DNA from: an uncultured Clostridia bacterium | GTDB lineage: Bacteria; Bacillota; Clostridia; Oscillospirales; Ruminococcaceae | NCBI GenBank assembly: GCA_946533615.1 | Contig: CAMNBY010000271.1 | Span: 1 to 27,667, forward strand | Direction of reading: 5' to 3' | Length of the DNA stretch: 27,667 bases | Shown here: in pieces, positions 8,897 to 16,377 of the stretch | How the letters are laid out: every line of letters begins with the position of its first letter | Numbering within the stretch: position 1 is the first letter of the stretch | Translations under genes and position numbers: made by a program | Notes under the pieces: generated by a model | Database searches by the model: none | What the model saw: only the letters and a program-made list of their open reading frames with translations | Told to the model about the DNA's origin: nothing

Positions 8897-8949
8897 ATTG
8901 TGCATTGTGAATTGTGAATTATGCATTGCTATTGTGCATTGTGCATTGA
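8897..8949 (+). repeat. Heptad repeat tract (ATTGTGM type)
   Basis: Seven to eight units with 7-bp periodicity (ATTGTGC, ATTGTGA, ATTGTGA, ATTATGC, then a 6-bp unit, ATTGTGC, ATTGTGC, ATTGAAC). The same motif reappears inverted at 14325-14371 and as fragments near 22549-22576 and 23826-23831. Confidence 0.8.
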
Positions 8950-8990
8950 ACCGCCGCCTGCCGCAGAGCAAAATTATCACAAATAATTGC

Positions 8991-9019
8991 TTTACTTTTT
9001 AATAGTATTGTGGTATAAT
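8991..9019 (+). promoter_or_regulatory. Predicted extended -10 promoter of the SGNH-DUF4358 unit
   Basis: TTTACT (8991-8996) is followed after 17 bp by TATAAT (9014-9019), with TGG directly before the -10 box. The predicted leader is about 55 nt. No equally good promoter is visible before the second MBOAT gene, so this one may serve a long operon. Confidence 0.7.
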
Positions 9020-9080
9020 ACATTATGTATGTAAAGTTTCCCGATAATACGAAATGTGTTCGTAAGGAAGGACTAATAAT

Positions 9081-10109
9081 ATGGCTAACAACAAAAAGAA
9101 AAAATCCGCAAAAGCGGTTCGGCTCCAGCGCGTAAGAGCTATTCAGGGCTCGGTTGGCGTGGTTTGTCTGTTCATCATCGGCTTTGTGCTGTTCTGGGCG
9201 GCAAAAAGCGCCTTCAAGACCATCTCCGACGATTCCTCCGAGGCAGTAAAGACCGCTCCTGCTGCAAGCGCCGCTGAAAAGGACGACAAGTCCGCCGACG
9301 ACACCGACTCAAAGGACACAGACAGCGCCGACGATTCCGCTAAGCCCGACTCCGACTCCTCTGCCGAGGAAGCCGCTGCTCCCGCCGACAGCACTGACGA
9401 CTCGGAAGCAAGCGGTGCTGACGAATACTGGAACGACGTTGCCGACAGCAGCGAGGCCGAGGGCGGTGACACCGAAGAGAGCAAGGAAGAGAGCAAATTC
9501 CCCTCCTCCGACGAGATCGACGACGACTTCGCGGACGCCTGCTTCATCGGAAACTCGCGCACCGTGGGTCTCGGCATGAACTGCGGAAAGCCCGAAGCCA
9601 CCTTCTACGCCTCTATCGGCCTTAACGTCGAGAACCTGTGGTGGGAAGGCGACGACGCCGCTCAGTACAATTTGCAGATAGATCTTGACGACGGCACCAA
9701 GGGCTCTGTTTTCGACGCCCTCGAGCAGAAGGATTTCGGCAGGATCTATATCATGTTCGGCATCAACGAGATGGGCTGGCCGAGCTGGGACGCCTTCGAG
9801 GAGAAGTACACGAACTTCGTAAACGAGGTCAAGAAGCTGCAGCCCGACGCGAAGATCTATATCCAGTCGATACTCCCCGTTTCGTCCTATGCGCTGAACA
9901 ACAACTCCTGCTTCACGACCGAGAACGTTGACTCGCTCAACGAGCGCGTAAAGAACGTTGCCTCGGCCACAGGCTGCACCTATCTCGACGTAAACTCAGC
10001 CCTGCGCGAGCCCGACGGCTCTTTGCCTCTCGAGGCCTCGACGGACGGTATCCACCTGATGAAGGACTACTGCATGATCTGGCTGAAATACCTCGCCGAT
10101 CATACTTGA
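9081..10109 (+). CDS. Membrane-anchored SGNH/GDSL-type esterase or acyltransferase
   Basis: This is a 342-aa protein with a basic N-terminus, one membrane anchor (about 23-42), an Asp/Ser/Ala-rich spacer (about 48-145) and an extracellular SGNH domain. Block I reads FIGNSRTVG (S159, the likely nucleophile), with Asn where GDSL proteins usually have Asp. Block III is FGINE (G227, N229). The acid/base pair is D322-G-I-H325. Such enzymes remove or transfer acyl groups on carbohydrates. AAGGAAGGA at 9064-9072 sits 8 nt before the ATG. It is followed after 34 nt by the DUF4358 lipoprotein and then by the second MBOAT-DHHW pair, which suggests a role in surface acylation, either editing or transfer. 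The exact substrate is unknown. Confidence 0.85.
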   Translation: MANNKKKKSAKAVRLQRVRAIQGSVGVVCLFIIGFVLFWAAKSAFKTISDDSSEAVKTAPAASAAEKDDKSADDTDSKDTDSADDSAKPDSDSSAEEAAAPADSTDDSEASGADEYWNDVADSSEAEGGDTEESKEESKFPSSDEIDDDFADACFIGNSRTVGLGMNCGKPEATFYASIGLNVENLWWEGDDAAQYNLQIDLDDGTKGSVFDALEQKDFGRIYIMFGINEMGWPSWDAFEEKYTNFVNEVKKLQPDAKIYIQSILPVSSYALNNNSCFTTENVDSLNERVKNVASATGCTYLDVNSALREPDGSLPLEASTDGIHLMKDYCMIWLKYLADHT

Positions 10110-10143
10110 TAAAAATGTAAAACAAAGAAAGGATCTGAATGAT

Positions 10144-10668
10144 ATGAGAAACCTTAACAAGAAACTCTGCGCCCTTATGGCTGCCCTGATGCTCTGCTGC
10201 ACTGCTCTCGCCTCCTGCGGAGACAGCGACAGCTCGGCTGCTGCAAAGTCCGATAAGAGCACCTCGGCCGCACAGACAGACGAGAACGTAAGCTACGATG
10301 TTGCCGCGATCGCTGACAAGCTCAAGAACGAGATCACCTACAAGGACGGCCTCAACGAGCTTGACGCGGCTATGTATGAGAAGATCTACAAGATCAAGCC
10401 CGAGCTCTATACCGCAAGCAAGGTGTATGTCGGCGCAGGCGGCGCTACCGCCGAGGAGATCGCCTGCTTCGAGGCCAAGGACGAAGCCGCAGCCGGCGAG
10501 ATAAAGACCTGCCTCGAGACCCGCATCGAAAACCAGAAGAAGAGCTTTGAGAACTACAACCCCGAGGAGCTCGACAAGCTCGGCAGCCCCGTTCTTGTAC
10601 AGAAGGGCAAGTATGTCTTCATGTGCCTCTCTGACGACAACGCCAAAGCCAACGAAATAATCGGCTGA
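10144..10668 (+). CDS. DUF4358-type lipoprotein
   Basis: This is a 174-aa protein with a lipoprotein signal peptide: a basic start, a hydrophobic core and the lipobox LASC with lipidated C25. A short Ser/Ala/Lys spacer precedes a domain with the hallmarks of DUF4358: ...EEIACFEAKDEAAAGEIKTCLETRIENQKKSFENY... followed by VLVQKGKYVFMCLSDD. The biochemical function of DUF4358 is not established. It has a Shine-Dalgarno (AAAGGA, 10 nt before the ATG) and sits between the SGNH gene (34 nt) and the second MBOAT gene (121 nt). That placement makes an accessory role in surface-polymer acylation plausible, as an inference from context only. It shows no catalytic motif I can name. Confidence 0.8.
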   Translation: MRNLNKKLCALMAALMLCCTALASCGDSDSSAAAKSDKSTSAAQTDENVSYDVAAIADKLKNEITYKDGLNELDAAMYEKIYKIKPELYTASKVYVGAGGATAEEIACFEAKDEAAAGEIKTCLETRIENQKKSFENYNPEELDKLGSPVLVQKGKYVFMCLSDDNAKANEIIG

Positions 10669-10697
10669 CGCTCCGGGCATACAGAGATGATCGGAGA

Positions 10698-10735
10698 CCG
10701 GGGGACAGCCTTTCTTCAGAAAGGCTTCCGCCCGG
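10698..10735. repeat. Long imperfect palindrome in the gap before MBOAT copy 2
   Basis: An inner 8-bp perfect stem (AGCCTTTC / GAAAGGCT, 10707-10714 with 10719-10726, TTCA loop) is enclosed by an outer CCGGG / CCCGG stem (10698-10702 with 10731-10735). There is no T run, so it does not look like a terminator; it could be a REP-like element or an RNA processing or stability hairpin within the operon. Confidence 0.6.
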
Positions 10736-10789
10736 CTATCACTGCAAGCTCGGAGCGCGAGCACGAGCATTACGGATGGAGAGCTTTAG

Positions 10790-12202
10790 ATGCTTTTTAG
10801 TAGTATAACCTTTTTGTTTTTCTTTTTAGCGCTGGTGCTGGGCTGTTACTACATTGTGCCGAGGTTCCTTAAAAACGCGGTGCTGCTGGTATTCAGCCTT
10901 GTATTTTACGCCTGGGGCGAGCCGGTATATGTTTTTCTGATGCTGGCGTCGATAGTCGTGGCATATATCACGGGCATACTGTGCGACAAAGAGCGCTTCA
11001 AGTCCAAGCTGCCTCTTGTTTCGATGATCCTTGCGGTCGTCTGGAACATGGGGCTTTTGCTGTTTTTTAAGTACACGGACTTTTTCATAAACAACGCCAA
11101 CAGCTTCATGCACCTTGACCTCAAGCCCCTCGGGCTGACTCTGCCGATAGGCATATCCTTCTACAGCTTCCAGACACTCTCCTACGTCATCGACGTGTAC
11201 AGGGGCGAAGTTAAGCCCCAGAAGAACTTCCTGAACCTGGCCACCTACGTTACCCTGTTCCCCCAGCTGATAGCAGGGCCTATCGTCCGCTACCAGACGA
11301 TCGAGGAGCAGCTCAGCTCGCGGAAGGAGAGCCTTTCCCAGTTCTCGCGCGGCGTAAAGCGCTTTGCGGTCGGCCTTGGAAAAAAAGTGATACTCGCCAA
11401 CAACATCGGCGCTCTGTTCACAGCCATAAGCTCGGCGCCGCAGTCACAGCAGAGCGTTGCCGCAAGCTGGATGGGCATCATCGCCTACACCTTCCAGATC
11501 TACTTTGACTTCTCCGGCTATTCGGACATGGCCATCGGCCTCGGAAAGATGTTCGGCTTCGACTTCCTCGAAAACTTCAACTACCCCTACATCTCCGATA
11601 CCATCACCGAGTTCTGGCGCCGCTGGCACATCTCGCTCTCGTCCTGGTTCCGCGATTACGTCTATATCCCCCTCGGCGGCAACCGCCGCGGCAAGGTAAG
11701 ACAGTGCGTGAACATAATGATCGTCTGGTTCCTCACAGGCTTCTGGCACGGAGCGAACTGGAACTTCATGCTCTGGGGCGTCTACTTCGGCGTGATACTT
11801 CTCTGCGAAAAGCTCTTCCTGCTGAAGGCTCTGAAAAAGCTGCCTGCGCTGATACGCCATATCTACGCCCTGCTGCTTATAGTGATAGGCTGGGGGATCT
11901 TCGCCTTCGAGGACACCTCCGCCCTGACACAGAACTTCAAGAATATGTTCGGCCTCGGCGGACTGCCGCTCTGGAACGGCACCTACGACCGCCAGTGGCT
12001 GATGCAGAACATCTGGCTCTTCGCGGTGCTCGTCATCGCCTCGACGCCGCTGTTCAGATACTTCGGACAGAAGCTTACGGAAAAAGCCCCCGCAGTTTAC
12101 AGCTGCGTGGCAGAGCCGATATGTGTGGGCGCCCTGCTTGTGATCTCGGCAGCATATCTGGCGAGCAATTCCTTCAACCCGTTCCTGTATTTCAGATTTT
12201 AA
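10790..12202 (+). CDS. MBOAT-family membrane O-acyltransferase (AlgI/PatA-like), copy 2
   Basis: This polytopic membrane protein of 470 aa is predicted to pass acyl groups across the membrane to the downstream DHHW partner. It has the standard MBOAT motifs LPIGISFYSFQTLSYVIDVYRG, PQLIAGPIVRY, FWRRWHISLSSWFRDYVYIPLG (H280) and GFWHGANWNF, with presumed catalytic His320, and ends in FNPFLYFRF. GGAGAG lies 6 nt before the ATG. The downstream DHHW gene begins 14 nt after its stop. It is clearly homologous to copy 1 over its whole length but has diverged, and it carries the canonical YIPLGGNRRG loop that copy 1 lacks. The two copies may therefore serve different glycans or partners. Confidence 0.94.
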   Translation: MLFSSITFLFFFLALVLGCYYIVPRFLKNAVLLVFSLVFYAWGEPVYVFLMLASIVVAYITGILCDKERFKSKLPLVSMILAVVWNMGLLLFFKYTDFFINNANSFMHLDLKPLGLTLPIGISFYSFQTLSYVIDVYRGEVKPQKNFLNLATYVTLFPQLIAGPIVRYQTIEEQLSSRKESLSQFSRGVKRFAVGLGKKVILANNIGALFTAISSAPQSQQSVAASWMGIIAYTFQIYFDFSGYSDMAIGLGKMFGFDFLENFNYPYISDTITEFWRRWHISLSSWFRDYVYIPLGGNRRGKVRQCVNIMIVWFLTGFWHGANWNFMLWGVYFGVILLCEKLFLLKALKKLPALIRHIYALLLIVIGWGIFAFEDTSALTQNFKNMFGLGGLPLWNGTYDRQWLMQNIWLFAVLVIASTPLFRYFGQKLTEKAPAVYSCVAEPICVGALLVISAAYLASNSFNPFLYFRF

Positions 12203-12216
12203 GGGAGGTGCGCTGA

Positions 12217-13377
12217 TTGAAAGCGGAAAAAGCCAAAGAGAACAAGAGCCGCATCGGCGACCTCATAACCGCAGGAGTTTTCCTGATCTTTGTCTTCGGC
12301 ATCGGCGCCGCTACGCTGATCTCCAAGGACAGGGATTTCTCCGAAATGGAGAACCGCACCCTCGCACAGCGCCCCGAGCTGACCTTCGAGAGCGTAAAGA
12401 ACGGCGAGTTCACCGAAAAGCTCGAGACCTACCTCTCGGATCAGGTCTTCTTCAAGGATCCATTCGTGTCGATCAAGACCGACTTTGACCGCCTGCTGGG
12501 CAAAAGCTTCCAGAACGGCGTCTACCTTACCCGCGACAGCGACGGCAGCCTGCGCTTTTTGCAGCAGTACACCGAAAACTCCGCACAGATAGAAGAGAAC
12601 GTGAGCTATATAAACGAGTTCGCCGAGAGCCTGGACATACCCGTGGACTTTATCCTCGTCCCCAACGCCCAATGCGCCCTCGCGAACAAGCTGCCTGCCT
12701 CCGCCGTCTGTGACGACCAGAACGAGAGCTTTAAGCTTGTCGCCAAAAAGCTTTCGGACAGGGTGAACTTCTACCCAATGAACACAGAGGCCGCAGGGCT
12801 GATGGGCAGCGAGACCGCATACTACCGCACCGACCACCACTGGACATCTCTCGGAGCGTGGAACGCCGTGAACAGCTACCTCGCCGCTTCGGGACAGCAG
12901 AATATCCTGCCCGATTATCAGAGCGAGAGCATACCCGATTTCTACGGCACGCTCTATTCAAAGGCGCCCTCAGCCGCTACCGAGCCCGACCCCCTTTGGC
13001 TCTACACAAACCCCGAGGGCAGATATTCCGTCACCTGGCTGCCCGAGGGCAGAACGGCCGACAGCATCATCGACCGCTCGTTCTTTGAGAAAAAAGACAA
13101 GTACGCCGGCTTCCTCGGGGGCAACTTCACCCGCGTGGACATAACCTCGGACAATCAGGGCGAGAAGGTGCTGATCGTCAAGGACAGCTACGCCAACGCC
13201 GCAATGCAGTTCCTGATCGACCAGTACAGCGAGATCACGATGATCGACCTGCGCTACTACCGTATGCAGATGCAGACCGTGGCGGAGCTCTGTGAGGAAA
13301 AGAAGGTCGATAGGGTGATCCTGCTCTACAACATGGATTTCCTCAACGAGGACACTAACTTTATATGGCTGACATGA
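12217..13377 (+). CDS. DHHW-domain membrane protein (acyltransfer partner of MBOAT copy 2)
   Basis: This is a 386-aa protein with a short cytoplasmic start, one membrane segment (about 13-31) and an extracellular DHHW domain, the usual size and layout for the family. It carries the characteristic N-terminal module (ISKDRDFSEMENRTLAQRPELT), Y-R-T-D206-H207-H208-W209, and K322-D323-S324-Y near the end, matching the motifs of the larger paralogue. By analogy with AlgJ/AlgX it should accept the acyl group moved by the MBOAT and place it on the glycan. The start is TTG, chosen because GGGAGGTG ends 6 nt upstream and no better start is near. The stop overlaps the start of dusB, so the two are probably translationally coupled. 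Confidence 0.92.
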   Translation: MKAEKAKENKSRIGDLITAGVFLIFVFGIGAATLISKDRDFSEMENRTLAQRPELTFESVKNGEFTEKLETYLSDQVFFKDPFVSIKTDFDRLLGKSFQNGVYLTRDSDGSLRFLQQYTENSAQIEENVSYINEFAESLDIPVDFILVPNAQCALANKLPASAVCDDQNESFKLVAKKLSDRVNFYPMNTEAAGLMGSETAYYRTDHHWTSLGAWNAVNSYLAASGQQNILPDYQSESIPDFYGTLYSKAPSAATEPDPLWLYTNPEGRYSVTWLPEGRTADSIIDRSFFEKKDKYAGFLGGNFTRVDITSDNQGEKVLIVKDSYANAAMQFLIDQYSEITMIDLRYYRMQMQTVAELCEEKKVDRVILLYNMDFLNEDTNFIWLT

Positions 13378-14348
13378 TAAGCATTGGCGGCGTGAGGATA
13401 GAACGCACCGCCGCTCTGGCGCCGATGGCCTCTGTTGCCGACAGAGCCTACAGGCTGATGTGCAAGCGCTTCGGGGCATCGTATCTGGTCAGCGAGATGA
13501 TCTCTGCCAAGGGACTGGTCTACGGCGACAAGAAGACCGCCGAGCTCTGCCGCATCTTTGAGGAGGAGCGCCCGATGGCACTTCAGCTCTTCGGCAGCGA
13601 GCCCGAGTATATGGCTCGGGCAGTCGATATGCTGGCGAAGTACGAGCCGGACATCATTGACATAAACATGGGCTGTCCCGTGCCGAAGGTCGTCCAGACC
13701 GGCAGCGGCTCCGCCCTGATGAAGACACCCGAGACCGCCTTCCTTGTGACAGAAGCAGCCGTTAAGCACGCGCCCTGTCCCGTCACCGTGAAGATACGCG
13801 CAGGGTGGGACGCCGAAAGCATCAATGCTCCCGAGCTTGCAAAGCGGCTCGAACAGGCAGGCGCTGCGGCTATCGCCGTCCACGGGCGGACACGCAGCCA
13901 GTATTATTCGGGCAAGGCCGACCGCGAGGTGATCCGCCGTGTCAAGCAGGCCGTGAGCTGCCCCGTCATCGGCAACGGCGACATAAACTCCGCCGAGGAC
14001 TGCAAGGCGATGTACGAGCAGACAGGCTGCGATCTTGTGATGATCGGACGCGGAAGCTACGGCAGACCGTGGATATTCCGCGAGGCCGCCCGTTATCTTG
14101 AAACAGGCGAGCTGCCGGCACCGCCGACTCTTGAAGAAAGAATGCAGATCATGCTGGAGCACGGCAGGCTTGCCGCAAGCTTCAAGGGCGAGACGCAGGC
14201 GATGAAGGAGATGCGCCACAACGTTGCGTGGTACGTCAAGGGTCTCCCGGGAGCCGCAAAGATACGCGGCGAGAGCGGCAGCCTTTGCACCCTCGCCGAC
14301 CTTGAGCGAATTGCGGAAAGCGTTGTCAATTCACAAAACAATGCATAA
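13365..14348 (+). CDS. dusB: tRNA-dihydrouridine synthase (DusB type)
   Basis: This FMN-dependent enzyme reduces specific uridines of tRNA to dihydrouridine. The 327-aa protein has the N-terminal TIM-barrel start ALAPMASVADRAYR, the active-site motif DINMGCPVPKVV with C104, VKIRAGWD, AVHGRTRSQYYSG, IGNGDI and the phosphate-binding MIGRGSYGRPW, followed by the C-terminal helical RNA-binding domain. It overlaps the end of the DHHW gene. The ATG at 13365 is used here; a second in-frame ATG at 13374 makes an ATGA overlap with the DHHW stop and is equally possible. The last codons (VNSQNNA) and the stop lie inside a heptad-repeat tract, so the natural C-terminus may have been altered by repeat insertion. 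DusB rather than another Dus is inferred from the motifs. Confidence 0.92.
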   Translation: MADMISIGGVRIERTAALAPMASVADRAYRLMCKRFGASYLVSEMISAKGLVYGDKKTAELCRIFEEERPMALQLFGSEPEYMARAVDMLAKYEPDIIDINMGCPVPKVVQTGSGSALMKTPETAFLVTEAAVKHAPCPVTVKIRAGWDAESINAPELAKRLEQAGAAAIAVHGRTRSQYYSGKADREVIRRVKQAVSCPVIGNGDINSAEDCKAMYEQTGCDLVMIGRGSYGRPWIFREAARYLETGELPAPPTLEERMQIMLEHGRLAASFKGETQAMKEMRHNVAWYVKGLPGAAKIRGESGSLCTLADLERIAESVVNSQNNA

Positions 14349-14371
14349 TTCATAATTCACATTGTACATTG
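14325..14371 (-). repeat. Heptad repeat tract overlapping the 3' end of dusB
   Basis: Read on the minus strand this is a 7-bp-period tract (ATGTACA, ATGTGAA, TTATGAA, TTATGCA, then TTGTTTTGTGAATTGAC) of the same family as 8897-8949 but in inverse orientation. It supplies the last dusB codons and its TAA stop. Confidence 0.75.
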
Positions 14372-14387
14372 GAGCGGAAGGAACACC

Positions 14388-15329
14388 ATGGGAAACATCG
14401 GCGCACTGGATGCGGGGCTGCTCATAGGGCGGCAGATAGTTATTATGTTCATTATCCTGCTCATCGGCGCAGGCTGCTACTTCAAAGGTCTGATAACCAA
14501 GGAAGGCACAAAGCAGCTCTCGGCGGTCGAGCTGCACCTGATAAATCCGCTGCTGATCTTTATGTCCTATCAGACCGAGTACAGCAGCAAGCTGATGAAA
14601 GGGCTGCTGTGGTCGTTTGTGCTCTCGGCGATAAGCTTCGCGCTCGCCATCGCGATCTCAACGCTGGCTGTCCGCAAAAAACGCGAGGACGCCGCCCTCG
14701 AACGGTTCTCGTCGGTCTATTCAAACTGCGGCTTCATCGGCATTCCCCTGATAAACGGCCTCTTCGGCAGCGAGGGCGTGCTCTACCTGACCGCCTATGT
14801 GACCCTCTTTAACCTGCTGGTCTGGACCCACGGGCTGATGCAGATGAAGGGCGAGCGTGACTTTTCATCGCTGCTGAAGGCTCTGCGGTCGCCCTCGGTC
14901 ATCGCCGTCTTTTTGGGGCTTATCTGCTACCTGACAAGGCTGCACCTGCCTGCCGTTCCGCTGGCAAGCCTTAAATACATATCAGATATGAACACGCCGC
15001 TGGCAATGCTCATCGCAGGCGCCTCTGCGGCTCAGACTAATTTCATCAAGGCATTCAAAAACTCGGGGATATACCTCGTCTGCGCCCTGAAGCTGCTGGT
15101 GATCCCACTGATCTGCTGCCGCATCATCAGCCTGCTGCCTGCGCCGCCGCTGGTCATCACCGTTGTAAGCATCGCCTGCGCCTGCCCCGCAGCAACAACA
15201 GGCACTATGTTCGCGATCATGTTTGACCGCAAGCCCCAGCGCTGCGCGGAATTTTTCGCCGTCACCACACTGCTCAGCGGCCTGATGCTGCCTGTGATAA
15301 CGATGGCGGCTTCGGCTCTCGCCGGATGA
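14388..15329 (+). CDS. AEC-family permease (auxin efflux carrier fold)
   Basis: This integral membrane protein of 313 aa has about ten hydrophobic segments in the two five-helix halves of the AEC family. The hallmark stretch SAVELHLINPLLIFMSYQ follows the first helix, with SVYSNCGFIGIPLINGLFG in the first half and ASAAQTNF... LVIPLICC... ACACPAATTGTMFA in the second. Members export organic acids or other small anions (malate/malonate types in bacteria); the substrate here cannot be read. AAGGA lies 5 nt before the ATG. The gene is 39 nt after dusB and is probably in the same operon, though no functional link to its neighbours is evident. Confidence 0.88.
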   Translation: MGNIGALDAGLLIGRQIVIMFIILLIGAGCYFKGLITKEGTKQLSAVELHLINPLLIFMSYQTEYSSKLMKGLLWSFVLSAISFALAIAISTLAVRKKREDAALERFSSVYSNCGFIGIPLINGLFGSEGVLYLTAYVTLFNLLVWTHGLMQMKGERDFSSLLKALRSPSVIAVFLGLICYLTRLHLPAVPLASLKYISDMNTPLAMLIAGASAAQTNFIKAFKNSGIYLVCALKLLVIPLICCRIISLLPAPPLVITVVSIACACPAATTGTMFAIMFDRKPQRCAEFFAVTTLLSGLMLPVITMAASALAG

Positions 15330-15367
15330 GCGTGAGCCCCCAAGCTCCGAATGAAAGGAAAATCAGA

Positions 15368-16318
15368 ATGAACTACTGCTTTGCGGATTTTGAATTCACC
15401 TGCGGTTATCAGATAACGAGAAACAAAAGCGAGGTGCTCTCGGTTGGCTTTGTGGTCTGCGACGAACACTTCGAGCTGCTCGGGACCTTTTACCGCACAG
15501 CCTGCCCCAACAGGTATCCCAAGCTCACAAAACAGTGCATCACCCTGACAAAGCTGGATCAGGACGAGATCTACCGCTCTCCGGACAGCGATGCCGTAAT
15601 GGCCGAGGCTCTTCGCCTGCTGGACAGCTTTGACATCGAGCATATCTGTGTCTGGGGCAACTTCGATATCCCCGGGCTCGAGGCGGACATTCACCAACAC
15701 CAGCGCCTCCACCGGGGCAGCGACAACGTCCGTCGGCTCTGCGATATGGTCAGCGACATCCAGGCCGACCTGACCCGCAAGATGGGTCTTCCGCAGGCGG
15801 TAAACATCAAGGAGCTCGCGTCGGCCTTCGGCTATGTTCCCGAGCAGGGCACCTTCCACAACGCCCTCAACGATGCAATGGCGCTCTACACCGTCTGCAA
15901 GGCGGTATTCACGACAGACTTCAACAGCTGCGAGGGCTTCAACGAAATGAAGCGCCTGCGCGAAGAAAAGATAGAGGCCGAGCGCCGCGCCTCCGAGGAG
16001 CGGCAGCTGCTCATCCGAAGGAAATATCCCTTCTCCGAGGAGGAGCGCCGCCTGATCGACGAGCTAAAGCAGAACCACGAGGGCCGCCGCGTACAGGACT
16101 ATATGCGCCTGCGCAGCCGCATAATCACCGCCTTCGAGAGCTACCCCGAGGAGGAGCAGTTCTACGCGCTCAAATTCACCGCCCGCAAGATCGAATACAA
16201 GGTACTCACCGAGGAGCAGTACACTAAAAAGGCCTACCCGAAGAACGTAGAAGTCCGCCTCGTCGAGCGCCTCCCCAAGGACGACAAGGTGTACATACGA
16301 CTTGAGAGAAATCTGTGA
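15368..16318 (+). CDS. DEDDh 3'-5' exonuclease (RNase T/KapD/ERI-1 type) with C-terminal extension
   Basis: This is a 316-aa protein. Residues 1-185 form an exonuclease domain: FADFEFT (D7, E9), VWGNFDIPGLE (D100) and FHNALNDAMALY (H164, D169) provide the full DEDDh set of metal-binding and catalytic residues. The first motif resembles the KapD/ERI-1 group, which act on RNA ends. The remaining ~130 residues are strongly charged (Arg/Glu/Lys) with no domain I recognise and may bind nucleic acid or the ribosome. The ATG at 15368 is preceded by AAAGGA at 15354-15359; an upstream in-frame ATG at 15326 overlaps the permease stop and would add 14 residues lacking conserved character. The tex gene, 59 nt downstream, is also RNA-related. 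The exact substrate is unknown. Confidence 0.85.
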   Translation: MNYCFADFEFTCGYQITRNKSEVLSVGFVVCDEHFELLGTFYRTACPNRYPKLTKQCITLTKLDQDEIYRSPDSDAVMAEALRLLDSFDIEHICVWGNFDIPGLEADIHQHQRLHRGSDNVRRLCDMVSDIQADLTRKMGLPQAVNIKELASAFGYVPEQGTFHNALNDAMALYTVCKAVFTTDFNSCEGFNEMKRLREEKIEAERRASEERQLLIRRKYPFSEEERRLIDELKQNHEGRRVQDYMRLRSRIITAFESYPEEEQFYALKFTARKIEYKVLTEEQYTKKAYPKNVEVRLVERLPKDDKVYIRLERNL

Positions 16319-16377
16319 CAGTGCCCGGACAGCCGCCGGCCGAAAAACGCCGTGGAACTTAAAAAGGAGGAACATTT

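Larger units (their letters stand above)
8484..8990. other. Gene-free region rich in small repeats
   Basis: About 500 bp separate the zinc-ribbon gene's promoter from the SGNH gene's promoter. The region holds the palindromic element and two heptad-repeat tracts listed separately, plus a GCCTTCGGC hairpin near 8837-8848. Short reading frames on both strands follow the repeats, lack ribosome binding sites and give no recognisable protein, so I do not call genes here. Confidence 0.7.

Noticed and set aside
8640..8950. CRISPR array
   Set aside because: The repeats here have 7-bp periodicity without spacers, and no cas genes are in the window.
10669..10789. Terminator and new promoter before MBOAT copy 2
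   Set aside because: The palindrome has no T run and I find no acceptable -35/-10 pair, so a transcription break is not supported.
14388..15329. AEC permease as the transporter of the acylation system
   Set aside because: MBOAT proteins already carry the acyl group across the membrane, and the permease is separated from them by dusB; co-direction alone is not evidence.
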